12,500 nucleotides of DNA from Botryococcus braunii (GCA_002005505.1 MVGU01000106.1:537501-550000); one strand, 5' to 3'. Positions 1 to 7,300 are shown, counted from the first letter of the stretch. Translations and numbers: made by a program. The notes: generated from the sequence alone by a model not told the origin.

Positions 1-24
1 GAAGGCTGCTCGTACCGGCGGAAT

Positions 25-215
25 GAAGTACAGCGCCTGCACGACACACAGACTTGAGGTACAGGTGAGGTACGATGCCTGCATGGGAAAGACCCCAGGT
101 GTATCCCAAGTACAAGCCCTGCACGGCAGCGGGATGCGGTACAAGTGAAGTACGATAGCTGCAAGGCAAAGGCTTGAGGTACCCTATTTGAAGTACCATG
201 CCTGTACCCTAAAAG
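25..215. repeat. Degenerate 40 bp minisatellite, about 5 copies
   Basis: The motif gaagtac followed by gcctgca recurs with starts at 25, 67, 107, 147 and 190, that is, spacings of 42, 40, 40 and 43. Most units also carry ggtac near the end. The copies are diverged, so the array is old. It probably lies in the large intron downstream of the 1374 exon, or beyond the recognised gene. Confidence 0.75.
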
Positions 216-241
216 CATCGAGGGGATGTGAGTAAGCCTCG

Positions 242-252
242 CCCCCCCCCCC
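242..252. repeat. C11 homopolymer
   Basis: Eleven C in a row between the 40 bp and 32 bp arrays; one of a dozen G/C runs of ten or more in this window. Confidence 0.9.
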
Positions 253-283
253 TCTGCCCCACCACGCCCTTCCAGATACACTT

Positions 284-470
284 AAGTGCCCTGTTGTCAA
301 AACAAAAGTACCCTTCACGAATCCTTTGTGCCAAACAAAGTGCCGCGCACAAATCCTTGTTGTCAATCTGGCCTGCCTTTACAAATGCTCCCAATAACGT
401 TGTTTGCCCTCCACGCGTCCTTTGGACCGTCAATCTCCATCTACGATTCTGTCTGAACAAGATAAAATGA
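284..470. repeat. Degenerate 32 bp minisatellite, about 5-6 copies
   Basis: The motif cacaaatcctttgt (variants cacgaatcc, tacaaatgc, cacgcgtcc) starts at 316, 348, 380 and 412, exactly 32 bases apart. A weaker unit fits at 284 and another near 444. Each unit also has a later ctgcc or tgcc part. The array is degraded but phase is kept, so few indels have occurred. Confidence 0.65.
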
Positions 471-539
471 CTTGCCATAAAATGACTTGCCATCCCCGGA
501 TCTTGGTCAGCAAGATGAGCCGACCTTGCAAATCCTCCT

Positions 540-600
540 TCTGAGAATATGACCTAATATTAAATATATACTTTATATATTTATTATATTATAAAACCCT
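540..600. other. AT-rich segment
   Basis: About 55 bases of almost pure A/T (atattaaatatatactttatatat and following) between two minisatellites. It is the only strongly AT-rich patch in the left 9 kb. It could be an unwinding element, a matrix attachment site or a promoter TATA region; nothing in the flanks decides this. Confidence 0.4.
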
Positions 601-604
601 AACC

Positions 605-850
605 TGCCCTCCACCTAACCACATGGACAACAAATTCAACCCTCCACACTACCCTTTCAAACAGCTTGTACGCTACCCTCCACAAACCCTTATGGAGAGA
701 CATAACCAACCCTCCACAATCTCTTCTGGAAAACACAAGCAACCCCCCAAAGAGGAATTCAGACAACGGCACAAGTCCTCCACAAAGCCAATTGGGCAAC
801 AGGAGCAACATGATGCAAACATGCACAAACCCTTTTGTGACAACATAAGC
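605..850. repeat. Degenerate 33-35 bp minisatellite, about 7 copies
   Basis: The motif accctccacaaacc (variants cctccacctaacc, cctccacaatctc, cccccaaagag) recurs roughly every 34 bases from about 606 (near 641, 676, 709, 742, 777 and 811). The second half of each unit is tggacaacaaattc-like. On the plus strand an open frame (623-937) runs through it, but the peptide is only Pro/Asn/Lys/Gln-rich low-complexity and is not called as a gene. Confidence 0.65.
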
Positions 851-856
851 AAGACG

Positions 857-895
857 CTGCAGACGCTTCTCTGCAGACGCTCCTGCAGACGTTCC
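857..895. repeat. Short ctgcagacg tandem, 3 copies
   Basis: ctgcagacg starts at 857, 871 and 883, separated by short ctt/ctc spacers. It directly follows the 34 bp array. Confidence 0.7.
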
Positions 896-1029
896 TCATC
901 CGCACCGATATGTCCGCACAGCCTCTCAATGTACTAGGAGTGCCCCAGCAGGACTCAAGCACCACAAGGGAAGGGGGGGGGGTTGTGCACAGGACCCTGC
1001 TTCATGTAAGGAGGGAGAGAGAGGGAGGA

Positions 1030-1058
1030 TTAGGGTCTAGGGTTTAGGGTTTGGGTTT
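1030..1058 (+). repeat. Interstitial telomere-like (TTTAGGG) motif
   Basis: The stretch ttagggtctagggtttagggtttggg is about four imperfect TTTAGGG units. A second trace, aaaccctaaacccg, lies at 5685-5698, and aaaccctaacc at about 594. TTTAGGG is the telomere repeat of land plants and many algae. The run is too short to be a telomere and could be chance within G-rich DNA. Confidence 0.45.
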
Positions 1059-1166
1059 CTACCCCCCGACATCTGGACCTAGAAGCCCTGCGGCCAAATG
1101 TATCCCCTTCCCTGGGTGACTGCAGCGTTGGGGAGGGGCTGGATGCCAGTGTGCCTGCATACGTGC

Positions 1167-1328
<162 letters not shown>

Positions 1329-1373
1329 AAGGGAGGATGGAGGATGGACATGCAGGGGCAGAGGAGAAGGCAC

Positions 1374-1575
1374 CTGAATGAGAGCATTTGCATAGCAGTT
1401 GGCAATGTCATTCTCCAGGCCCCCAAAGCGCGTGCGGTTGTAAGCGGGGAAGTCAAAGTCCTGAAAGCCGCGCTTTGCATGGTCCTTACGGATGTGCACG
1501 CGCTGGTAGAATGCCGGTAAGCCAGACCCGCCCCCCTCGCCGCCTTTGTTCGACCGATCCCATCTTGTGACGCCC
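1374..1575 (-). CDS. PAN2: PAN2 exon: start of UCH-like domain, FQDFDFPAYNRTRFGGLE
   Basis: This is the clearest PAN2 match. The exon reads LPAFYQRVHIRKDHAKRG, FQDFDFPAYNRTRFGGLE, then NDIANCYANALIQ. The family has a (I/V)P.(F/Y)Y..V.IKYSK.G segment, then DFDF..YN.T.F.GLE.HI.N.Y.N..IQ, which opens the catalytically dead ubiquitin-hydrolase-like domain. The donor is ATTCAG|GTGCCT (GT at 1373-1372). The acceptor preferred is acctttcgttgcag|GGGCG (AG at 1577-1576), which enters in phase 2 and keeps LPAFYQRV in the exon; a shorter exon starting at 1502 after ctaccag is possible. The region before LPAF is Gly-rich (GGEGGGSG). The expected continuation (LYF.P..R...L) was not found at 1-1371. Confidence 0.85.
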
Positions 1576-1702
1576 CTGCAACGAAAGGTAACGGACCCTT
1601 TTGCACTTTGTCAACCTTACATGACCTTTATTTTGATGCACAGCTGTCAGCAGGACACACTTCTTGCAAGTCTTGCTGCACATTTTGAAGTACAGCTGTC
1701 GT

Positions 1703-1894
1703 ACAGCTGTCAGTGTTTTGACATGAACTGCGGTCAGGCATTTGAAGGAAACAGCTGTCACTACGTTGACGAAAACAGCAGTCGGATATTTGATGTAAAC
1801 AGCTGTCAGTAAGTTGACGTAAACAGCTGTCAGTTATCATATGGAAACAGCTAGCAGTACTTTGACGTAAACAGCTGGCAGTTATTTGACGGGA
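1703..1894. repeat. 24 bp minisatellite, 8 copies in exact phase
   Basis: Units start at 1703, 1727, 1751, 1775, 1799, 1823, 1847 and 1871, all exactly 24 bases apart; earlier acagctgtc fragments lie at 1641 and 1692. The unit is acagctgtcag followed by about ttgacgtaa, so each copy has a CAGCTG palindrome and several have TGACGTAA. On the minus strand an open frame gives an 8-residue repeat around SCLRQLTD; because the unit is a multiple of three this need not mean coding. It lies in the intron upstream of the 1575 exon. Confidence 0.9.
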
Positions 1895-2221
1895 CATCTG
1901 AAAGGCTTACACCCATACTCCCATGACTCTATGGGCAAGTTACATTGCGCCCATTCACAGACCACAAGTTTGAGAAACGCATGGTTGGCATTTCCTCGTC
2001 TGCTTTGACCAGGTTGTTTTGCATGCAAAGATCAAAGAGCAGGGCCTTGAACATGTGTTTTGCATTCTACTGCGTGCTGGACCACCAGCTGCACTGAAGA
2101 GATTGCGCCTCGAATACACATGTTTACAAACTGCACTGCAGAGACCTCTATTTGTATTCCCCTCTTGAACGACCAGCTGTTCCCACCCCACCCCCCCGCT
2201 CCCAGGACGGACCGAGGTAGA

Positions 2222-2223
<2 letters not shown>
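1895..2223. other. PAN2 intron, no gene recognised
   Basis: Unique-looking sequence between the 24 bp array and the (AC)n tract. No frame gives a recognisable domain, and no exon with PAN2 motifs was found. Confidence 0.5.
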
Positions 2224-2280
<57 letters not shown>

Positions 2281-2335
2281 ACACGCACACATACACACAC
2301 ACACACACATGCACACATACACACACACACACACA
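2224..2335. repeat. (AC)n microsatellite, about 110 bases
   Basis: Almost pure AC dinucleotides with a few interruptions (gacac, cgcac, atac, atgc). In the PAN2 transcript sense it reads (GU)n. It is intronic. Confidence 0.95.
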
Positions 2336-2688
2336 AGTTGGTTTTTGGCGAAGCCCCCAGTGGGCCTCCAGGTTCGATGATCAAGGGGCGTAGCGCACGT
2401 TTTGTGCAGTGCAAGCGAAGGCCGTTGCCGTTCGTTCCGCAACAGTGCTGCACGTTTGGTGGCTTCCCCTTTGGGAAGTTCCCGTTTGAAGTACGGATTT
2501 GCGACATGGCTGCCCCCCCACCCCCACCCAAACACCGCGTTAGGCTCACATGCACCAATGTGATGCAGTGGGCAGTCCAACACTTCCAGGAAGTGCGGTT
2601 CCATCTGCAACGTCTGTTTGCAGACCCCTACGCTGCCTCTGCATTCATTGTCATATCATTGTCAAACTGACAAAGGTTGCATACACAT
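2336..2688. other. PAN2 intron, no gene recognised
   Basis: Mixed-composition sequence with open frames on both strands, for example 2338-2670 plus, but none with a recognisable motif. A short C-rich patch lies at about 2514-2527. Confidence 0.5.
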
Positions 2689-2845
2689 TTCCAGAATACA
2701 TCTTTCACGAACAGGCCTGCAAATGACTTTCCAGAACAAATCTTTCACAAACAGGCACGCAAACGATTCTTCAGAATACAGCTTCCACAAACCAGGCCTG
2801 CAAATGACTTTCCAGAATACATCTTTCACGAACAGGCCCTACGGG
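2689..2845. repeat. 40 bp minisatellite, about 4 copies
   Basis: The unit ttccagaatacatctttcac, then gaacaggcctgcaaatgact, begins at 2689, 2729, about 2769 and 2810. Spacings are 40, 40 and 41. Copies differ by a few bases. A plus-strand frame gives a repeat with FHKQ/FTNRHAND-like residues, but shifts at the 41-base spacing argue against coding. Confidence 0.85.
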
Positions 2846-3178
2846 GCATAGGCTTCTTGTCCTCGTCATTATAACCATGAATCCTGTACCCCACTCCCAT
2901 CCATCTTGTGGCTTACGGAGATGTGCACATCTCAAAGTGAGCCCATTGGCCACCGCGCTCAATGCACCTCCAACGAGAGCTGCACAGGACCGGCACTATC
3001 ATTGCCAAAGGTGCAAAAACACCTTGAGAGGTTCCAGGTGCAGTATTTGCTTAACAATCGCCAGGGCAGAAAACAACCATAAGAGATTCCAGGCCCGGAG
3101 GTTCGCACGCCCTCGCACGTTACTGGAGGGAAGGAGAGGGGGAGGCCCCATTTCAGTTTCCTTAGAGTACTTGCTTAC

Positions 3179-3317
3179 AGTCTTCAAATAAAGAATACTG
3201 AGCACCAGATGGAATCATCCGGTGAAAGGGGTTTTGCTGCAGTTCTTCCAAGAGGAAGCTGATTCCCCGCTTCAAATTCATGAGCGCCTTGCAGAGTGCG
3301 CACATGGCCAAGGGCGT
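3179..3317 (-). CDS. Candidate exon, unrecognised (possible extra PAN2 linker exon)
   Basis: An open stretch of 46 codons bounded by good splice signals: acceptor ttcccactag|ACGCCC and donor GAAGACT|GTAAGC, the latter close to the consensus. The peptide contains MCALCKALMNLKRGISFLLE and then PFHRMIPSGAQYSLFED. It has a plausible amphipathic composition but I do not recognise it in PAN2 or elsewhere. It lies between two PAN2 exons on the same strand. Against it: its phases (0 in, 1 out) do not link the neighbouring exons as annotated unless the ends of those exons change. It could be a diverged linker exon, an exon of a nested gene or chance. Confidence 0.25.
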
Positions 3318-3480
3318 CTAGTGGGAACTGCATAACGACGCGGAAAGTTGCGCAAAGCAACCCTTGGCAGACAGTGAAGACTCGTTTCTTGCTTAGCCCT
3401 ATCCCAAAATGAGAGGGAGAAAGGTGGGAGGGAGGGGGGGTGGGGTGGAGGACGGAGACAGAGAAAGAGGGAAAGCGTGC

Positions 3481-3527
3481 GCACACACGCGCGCGCGCGT
3501 GTGTGTGTGTGTGTGGGGGGGGGGGGG
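3481..3527. repeat. (AC)(GC)(GT) palindrome followed by G13
   Basis: The stretch acacacgcgcgcgcgtgtgt is a perfect 20-base palindrome of alternating purine and pyrimidine, continued by GT and then thirteen G at 3515-3527. It is a strong Z-DNA or cruciform candidate. In the minus-strand transcript it lies in the intron just past the 3678 exon. Confidence 0.85.
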
Positions 3528-3590
3528 CAGGGGGTCCAATTTCAAACGGCTGGATTGCAATAGGGCGAAGGGAAGGGAGAGTGAGCAGAC

Positions 3591-3678
3591 CCGAAGAAGT
3601 CATGTACTTCCATGGCGTCCTGCAGAATCTGCGGGACGACTCTCGGGGGCATTCGATGGTCCCACGTCCACTTCCCAT
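3591..3678 (-). CDS. PAN2: PAN2 exon: linker before the UCH-like domain (3' end uncertain)
   Basis: The exon reads GKWTWDHRMPPRVVPQIL then QDAMEVHDFFG, resembling the family segment PP.VD..IL..MKKVGFIGYAPNP that follows the propeller. The acceptor is strong, cactgatgcag|ATGGGA (AG at 3680-3679), and enters in phase 1 as required by the previous donor. Two ends are possible. Ending at 3591 (GG|GTCTGC) gives phase 2 and joins directly to the 1575 exon. Ending at 3548 (GCC|GTTTGA) keeps SAHSP, which resembles GYAPNP better, but leaves phase 0, so it would need another exon or acceptor. The stretch between the last WD40 blade and this motif is only about 10 residues, against roughly 80 in animals, so an exon in 3679-4814 may have been missed. 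Confidence 0.6.
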
Positions 3679-4814
3679 CTGCATCAGTGAGACGGCCCCC
3701 CTGCCCTCCCCCGCCCACACCCGGTTCCCCCCCGCAACACAACCTCCTCCGGAACCTGATCCGGAACCCCGATCTGGAACAGCCTCTGGCAACAACACGC
3801 TCCAAAACAAAAAATGGCAAAAGGCAACAAATTTTGCCAAGCTCGCAACAAGCATCAGCAGCAGCAGCAACAGACAAGACGGGCATGGAACCCCCGTTGA
3901 GAGGAGCGTTAGGGCATAGCATCCACTAAAAGTAAAAGAAAAAGAAAAAGCGGCAATGATAACAAGATTGTGAAAGCACATGCATAACAGGGAGAAGCAG
4001 TAGAAAAGACAGCATGCAACCTAGGTTCGGATCGGCGTCTCAGCGTGATACTCGGCAAACAAACGTTACCGGCAACAACACGCATAGTAACGCAAGCAAC
4101 AGCAGCGGAGGTAACAGAAAAATGACATGGCCAAGCACAACAGTCATAGCGAGAGTGGGATTAGCCTCCACAAGGAGCATTGCTGGACGGTCTGAAAGCC
4201 GATGCGAGAATGTGGGGAGAGGCGCAGCATCCGGAGGACCCCTCCAATCAGGAAGTCCATGGCCAAACACAGGAAACATGCCGTCTGGTTGCTGGCAGGG
4301 ATGTGCTAAATAAAAAAAAAAGGGGGGGGGGGGGGGAGGGGCAAAAGCAAAAGAGAAAAAGAAGAAAAGAAAGGAAAAAAAGAGAATTTAGACAAGCTAA
4401 TAAAGGGGAACAAACTGGCTGGTTGCTGACCAGGGGAAGGAAGATTCTGGAACGACTGTCTAGGAGGAGTCCCAAGTTGAAAGCATGGCATGGCAAAACT
4501 GAGCCCGTGGCAAAACTGACAGCTTCCCAAAATTCAAAAGCATGGCAAAATTGGAACTGTGGCGGTGCGACACATATGCAGTCACGCAGCTGCAAACCCG
4601 GAGCGCCACGAGACAGAGGGAGCGAACAGCGCACTTGAGTTATTTTCCACCAACTCAGACAAGGGAAGCTTGGGAGGGGAGAAACAAAGGAAGGGGGGGT
4701 GCATGAGGTGGTGGCGCACGGTGGATTTGAACCGAGAAGCGACGCCAAAGCCATCTTCTTCCATCAGCTTCACCCGAGGCGGGGGGCGCGGAGGGGGCTT
4801 CTGCGGTACAGTAC
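3679..4814 (-). other. PAN2: PAN2 intron (1136 bases), possibly hiding a linker exon
   Basis: The sequence between donor 4814 and acceptor 3679. It includes a short gatccggaacc-type repeat near 3750-3785, A-rich and G15 runs (4310-4385, with G15 at 4322-4336) and a degenerate repeat at 4480-4560. A minus-strand frame at 4040-4279 contains DAAPLPTFSHRLSDRPAM, preceded in part by a ctttcag acceptor-like site. I do not see a family match strong enough to call it. Confidence 0.5.
4480..4560. repeat. Degenerate atggcaaaactga repeat
   Basis: The motif (c/g)(a/t)(t/g)ggcaaaact recurs about three to four times, with aaagcatggc at 4480 and again at 4538. Copies are irregularly spaced and diverged. 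Confidence 0.45.
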
Positions 4815-4944
4815 CTCCATTTGTGACCTTTGGATTGCTGCCTGAGCCCCACAAATAGAGCCAGCCAATCTGCGTGGCCAACGCAATGACCTGTCCTGTG
4901 GGTGATATCTGGCAGGCTGTCACCTGAGAGCCGTGCGTGTCAAC
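4815..4944 (-). CDS. PAN2: PAN2 exon: last WD40 blade, IGWLYLWGS
   Basis: Forty-three codons plus one base. It starts VDTHGSQVTACQISPTGQ, continues VIALATQIGWLYLWGS and ends NPKVTNG. In the family the last blade has the form FDVS.SKQALAFGD.EGCVHLW, and the LYLWGS end is a classical WD-type close. The acceptor is cgtggcag|GTTGAC (AG at 4946-4945). The donor chosen is AATGGAG|GTACTG (GT at 4814-4813), which leaves one base; this matches the acceptor at 3678, where the two join as GAT (Asp). Reading through the donor stays open to about 4582 and gives a Pro- and Arg-rich tail with no family resemblance, so it is treated as intron. Confidence 0.85.
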
Positions 4945-5202
4945 CTGCCACGCCACCCAAAATCAATAACTCACAATGCATGACAGGGCGGGAATTTCGA
5001 CCCCGCCAGCACATGCCCATCCCACCTGGCTCCCTTCCCCAAACCCCGAGAGCGAAGCGGGAAGGTTCAACAAGCGGCAACGGAGCCGGCAAAAGAACGC
5101 AACCAAGGCAGCAAAAGGACAGAAATTGCAAGCGTATGTGCAGAAACACACACATGAAGCATCGTGCGCGCGCGCACACCTGCGCATTCATCACACCCAC
5201 GC

Positions 5203-5203
5203 A

Positions 5204-5258
<55 letters not shown>

Positions 5259-5303
5259 GCGTGCGCAGGCGCACGCCTGTGTGTGTGTGTGTGTGTGTGG
5301 GGG
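5203..5303. repeat. (AC)n and (GT)n in inverted order
   Basis: AC dinucleotides from 5203 to about 5257, a 20-base GC-rich spacer that is itself near-palindromic (gcgtgcgcaggcgcacgc), then GT to about 5299 and a G-rich tail. The two arms are complementary and could fold into a hairpin. Confidence 0.9.
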
Positions 5304-5384
5304 GGTGGGGGAGGGCGGGGTGGATTTGTGTCTCTGTAGTATGGAGGGGGGTTTGGGGGTGGGGGTGGGGGATTGGGGGGTTGG

Positions 5385-5615
<231 letters not shown>

Positions 5616-5772
5616 TACCACATGCATGTAGAAGGGGGTGTTTGTCCCCCCTTCTACAGCTGGGATAGGCACACCCACATGCCCAAACCCTAAACCCGAA
5701 AATTTTGTTTCCTGTAAGGTGGGGCTGCAGCAGGGGAAAGATAGGGAGGGAGGACCGGGCAGAGGAGGGGAC

Positions 5773-5940
5773 CTGTTGGGGAGGGGAGAAGGTGGCCCCG
5801 CTGGCGTCCGAGAGAGAGAACATCCCGTTGGCGGACGCAATGAGCAGTGTGTTGGAAAACTGGGGGTGGAATTGGAGGAGGCTGGGCGCCGGGAAGCTGA
5901 TACTCCCCGTCATCCGAGGAACCCCCCTAATGTCGTACAC
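5773..5940 (-). CDS. PAN2: PAN2 exon: WD40 propeller, VYDIRG blade
   Basis: Fifty-six codons, phase 0 at both ends. It starts VYDIRGVPRMTGSISFPAP, continues LLQFHPQFSNTLLIASANG and ends ATFSPPQQ. The family equivalent begins VYDLRMMRAITPLQVHVDP and runs on to FLRFIPTYTSRLAIISQSG, so both order and content agree. The acceptor is gatgtag|GTGTAC (AG at 5942-5941) and the donor CAACAG|GTCCCC (GT at 5772-5771). A second, decayed copy of the first ~20 bases of this exon lies 116 bp upstream at 6047-6056 and beyond, inside the preceding intron, reading VYDMRGVPG but without the AG. Confidence 0.87.
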
Positions 5941-6150
5941 CTACATCCCCGAGCAGAAACGATAAAAAAATGGCACCACTCACAGCGTTTGTGGCGATGG
6001 TTATCACAAATTTCGTACATCCAAAAAATTCCGGGAACACCCCTCATGTCGTACACCGGCGCACGTGCACATGCACACCCCCCCCCCCCCCAACAAAAGA
6101 AACGGAAAAAAGAGGCACCACTTTGAGAGTTTATCACAAACCCTTAATTT
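5908..6150. repeat. Diverged tandem duplication that includes the 5' end of a PAN2 exon
   Basis: tgtcgtacac occurs at 5931-5940 (true exon start on the minus strand) and again at 6047-6056, 116 bases apart, with similar flanks on both sides: ccgaggaacccccct against ccgggaacacccct. Farther out, ggcaccact at 5972 recurs near 6114, and ttatcacaaa at 6001 recurs at 6131. The second copy carries a C14 run (6078-6091) that the first lacks. A segment of roughly 110-120 bases spanning the intron/exon border was therefore doubled. Confidence 0.75.
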
Positions 6151-6268
6151 CGCCCCCCCGCAGGCTGGGGTCCTCTAAATAACTTCGCACCAGCGCCGAA
6201 TTTCAGGCACGCTTGGAGCCTAGAGGTGGGCTAATGGGGTGAAGCCCGGACAGGCTCACTGGCGAGAC

Positions 6269-6304
6269 AAGAACTTCTAGAAGAACTTATAGAAGAACTC
6301 GTCG
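6269..6304. repeat. 12 bp tandem, 3 copies
   Basis: aagaacttctag, aagaacttatag and aagaactcgtcg follow one another directly. On the minus strand they give a Ser-rich run in a short open frame (6231-6422) that is not considered a gene. Confidence 0.85.
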
Positions 6305-6450
6305 AGCGACCTGCAACGCCACGCGCCAGGCTCGCGCAACACCCGCTTTCGTATCCGGGTCTTGCAGGGTTTGTATTTGTCTCGCTAGCCCTCAAGACAG
6401 TCTCTGGGAGCCCGGCAGCCATGAGTGCATGCGGACATTACCACCACTCG

Positions 6451-6555
6451 TTCACAAGCTCGGGAAGGAAGGAAGGAAGGGAACTATCACATCCAGAACC
6501 AGCCATTAATGACCGCTTCTGGGTGTAACTTTCCCTTCCTTCCTGAGCTTGCGAA
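6451..6555. repeat. Inverted repeat with GGAA-rich arms
   Basis: caagctcgggaaggaagg at 6455-6472 is complementary to ccttccttcctgagcttg at 6534-6551 with one mismatch in 18. Partial pairing extends outward (ttc.c) and inward through the extra ggaa units. The loop is about 60 bases. It lies in the intron upstream of the 5940 exon. Confidence 0.8.
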
Positions 6556-6612
6556 GTAAAATTACGGCTGAAGGGGAACAAAAAAGGATGGGAGTGGACT
6601 TCGCGGTTGAAA

Positions 6613-6882
6613 GGAGGGAGGAGAGGGGAATCGAACTCCAGTGCAAGTCACCGTTACATAAGGAGGAGATGGGAATTGAACTCCAGTCCATGTCACCATT
6701 ACATAAGGAGGAGATGGGAATTGGATTCCGTTGCATGTCACAGTCACATAAGGAGGAGAGGGGATTCGAACTCCAGTGCATGTCACCATTACATAAGGAG
6801 GGGATGGGAATCGAACTCCAGTGCATGTCACCATTACATGAAGAGGAGAGGGGAATTGAACTCCAGTGCACGTCACCTTGAC
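6613..6882. repeat. 45 bp minisatellite, 6 copies, built on the exon 7110-6877 splice donor
   Basis: The anchor gaactccag recurs at 6633, 6678, 6723, 6768, 6813 and 6858, exactly 45 bases apart. On the minus strand the unit reads cttatgtaatg, GTGACATGCACTGGAGTT, then c(g/a)attcccctctcc. The first unit is the end of the PAN2 exon itself (cttatgtcaag|GTGACGTGCACTGG), so each later unit is a copy of the exon end plus the 5' splice site. Donor-equivalent GT positions are 6876-6875 (real) and 6831-6830, 6786-6785, 6741-6740, 6696-6695 and 6651-6650. The minus frame stays open through all units, as a 15-residue repeat of the form VMVTCTGVRFPSPPY. Confidence 0.93.
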
Positions 6883-7110
6883 ATAAGACTCCAGAATCTT
6901 CTGGCCTGCCCGCCGGCCGTACCCGCACGTAGCCAAAAGCCCCGCGCGCGCGTCCATGCACACCAGTCCCTCCACGTGGGTTTCGAAGGGCGCCCCCACC
7001 TCCGCTCCGCTCCTCAAATCCAGCAAGTGCACCTTCCCGTTGGCGGTACCGGCCGCTAGCAGCCCCCTCCCCGCCCCTCGTAAAGCCACCACTCCCTCTG
7101 GTCCGGTCAC
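6877..7110 (-). CDS. PAN2: PAN2 exon: WD40 propeller, [11 protein letters not shown] and [10 protein letters not shown]
   Basis: Seventy-eight codons, phase 0 at both ends. It starts [14 protein letters not shown], continues with [19 protein letters not shown], then [20 protein letters not shown], and ends KILESYVK. These match family segments of the type TPGVTIMRQ, SGKVSLRDLRTF, GSLSDFDVHGNLLAACGFSSR and DRFLKV, in that order. The acceptor is ggggccgcag|GTGACC (AG at 7112-7111). The donor is GTCAAG|GTGACG (GT at 6876-6875); joining it to the exon at 5940 restores YVK-VYDIRG, equivalent to the conserved FLKVYDLR. The donor lies inside the first unit of the 45 bp array, so the array reads open for six units beyond the splice site. 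Confidence 0.88.
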
Positions 7111-7189
7111 CTGCGGCCCCGCCAGTGCGGTACCGCCACTTCTTCAACTGTGGTTATAGGGGAGTGGCGGTGCCGCGAATTGAAGAATG

Positions 7190-7200
7190 CCCCCCCCCCC
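7190..7200. repeat. C11 homopolymer
   Basis: Eleven C followed by (TC)3 in the intron upstream of the 7110 exon. Confidence 0.9.
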
Positions 7201-7247
7201 TCTCTCTTCCAGAGTCGATCTTTTCTCTGCAAACGAAAAAAATTACG

Positions 7248-7249
<2 letters not shown>

Positions 7250-7300
<51 letters not shown>

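Noticed and set aside
1..850. CRISPR array, suggested by regular repeats of 32-40 bp
   Set aside because: Repeats are head-to-tail without distinct spacers, are diverged, and the DNA is eukaryotic with spliced genes.
1030..1058. True telomere or chromosome end
   Set aside because: Only about four degenerate units, internal, with sequence continuing on both sides.
1059..1160. Next PAN2 exon after the 1374 donor (minus strand, after gctgcag near 1120)
   Set aside because: All three frames lack the expected LYF.P..R segment, and telomere-like G-rich sequence follows.
4700..4740. tRNA T-arm: minus strand ggttcaaatcc looks like a perfect B box
   Set aside because: The five bases on either side of the loop do not pair (ctcgg with ccacc), and no D-arm or anticodon arm is seen upstream.
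4582..4814. Continuation of the PAN2 frame past 4815 as coding sequence, about 78 codons
   Set aside because: It is Pro/Arg-rich without family resemblance, and the donor GGAG|GTACTG has exactly the phase needed by the strong acceptor at 3680-3679.
6231..6422. Minus-strand frame MAAGLPETVLRASETN as a gene
   Set aside because: Lies inside a PAN2 intron, is short, Ser-rich through a 12 bp tandem repeat, and has no recognised relative.
6613..6882. tRNA-like or SINE-like B boxes (gagttcgaatccc) in the 45 bp array
   Set aside because: No stem pairing around the loop, and the unit is fully explained as a copy of the exon/intron border.
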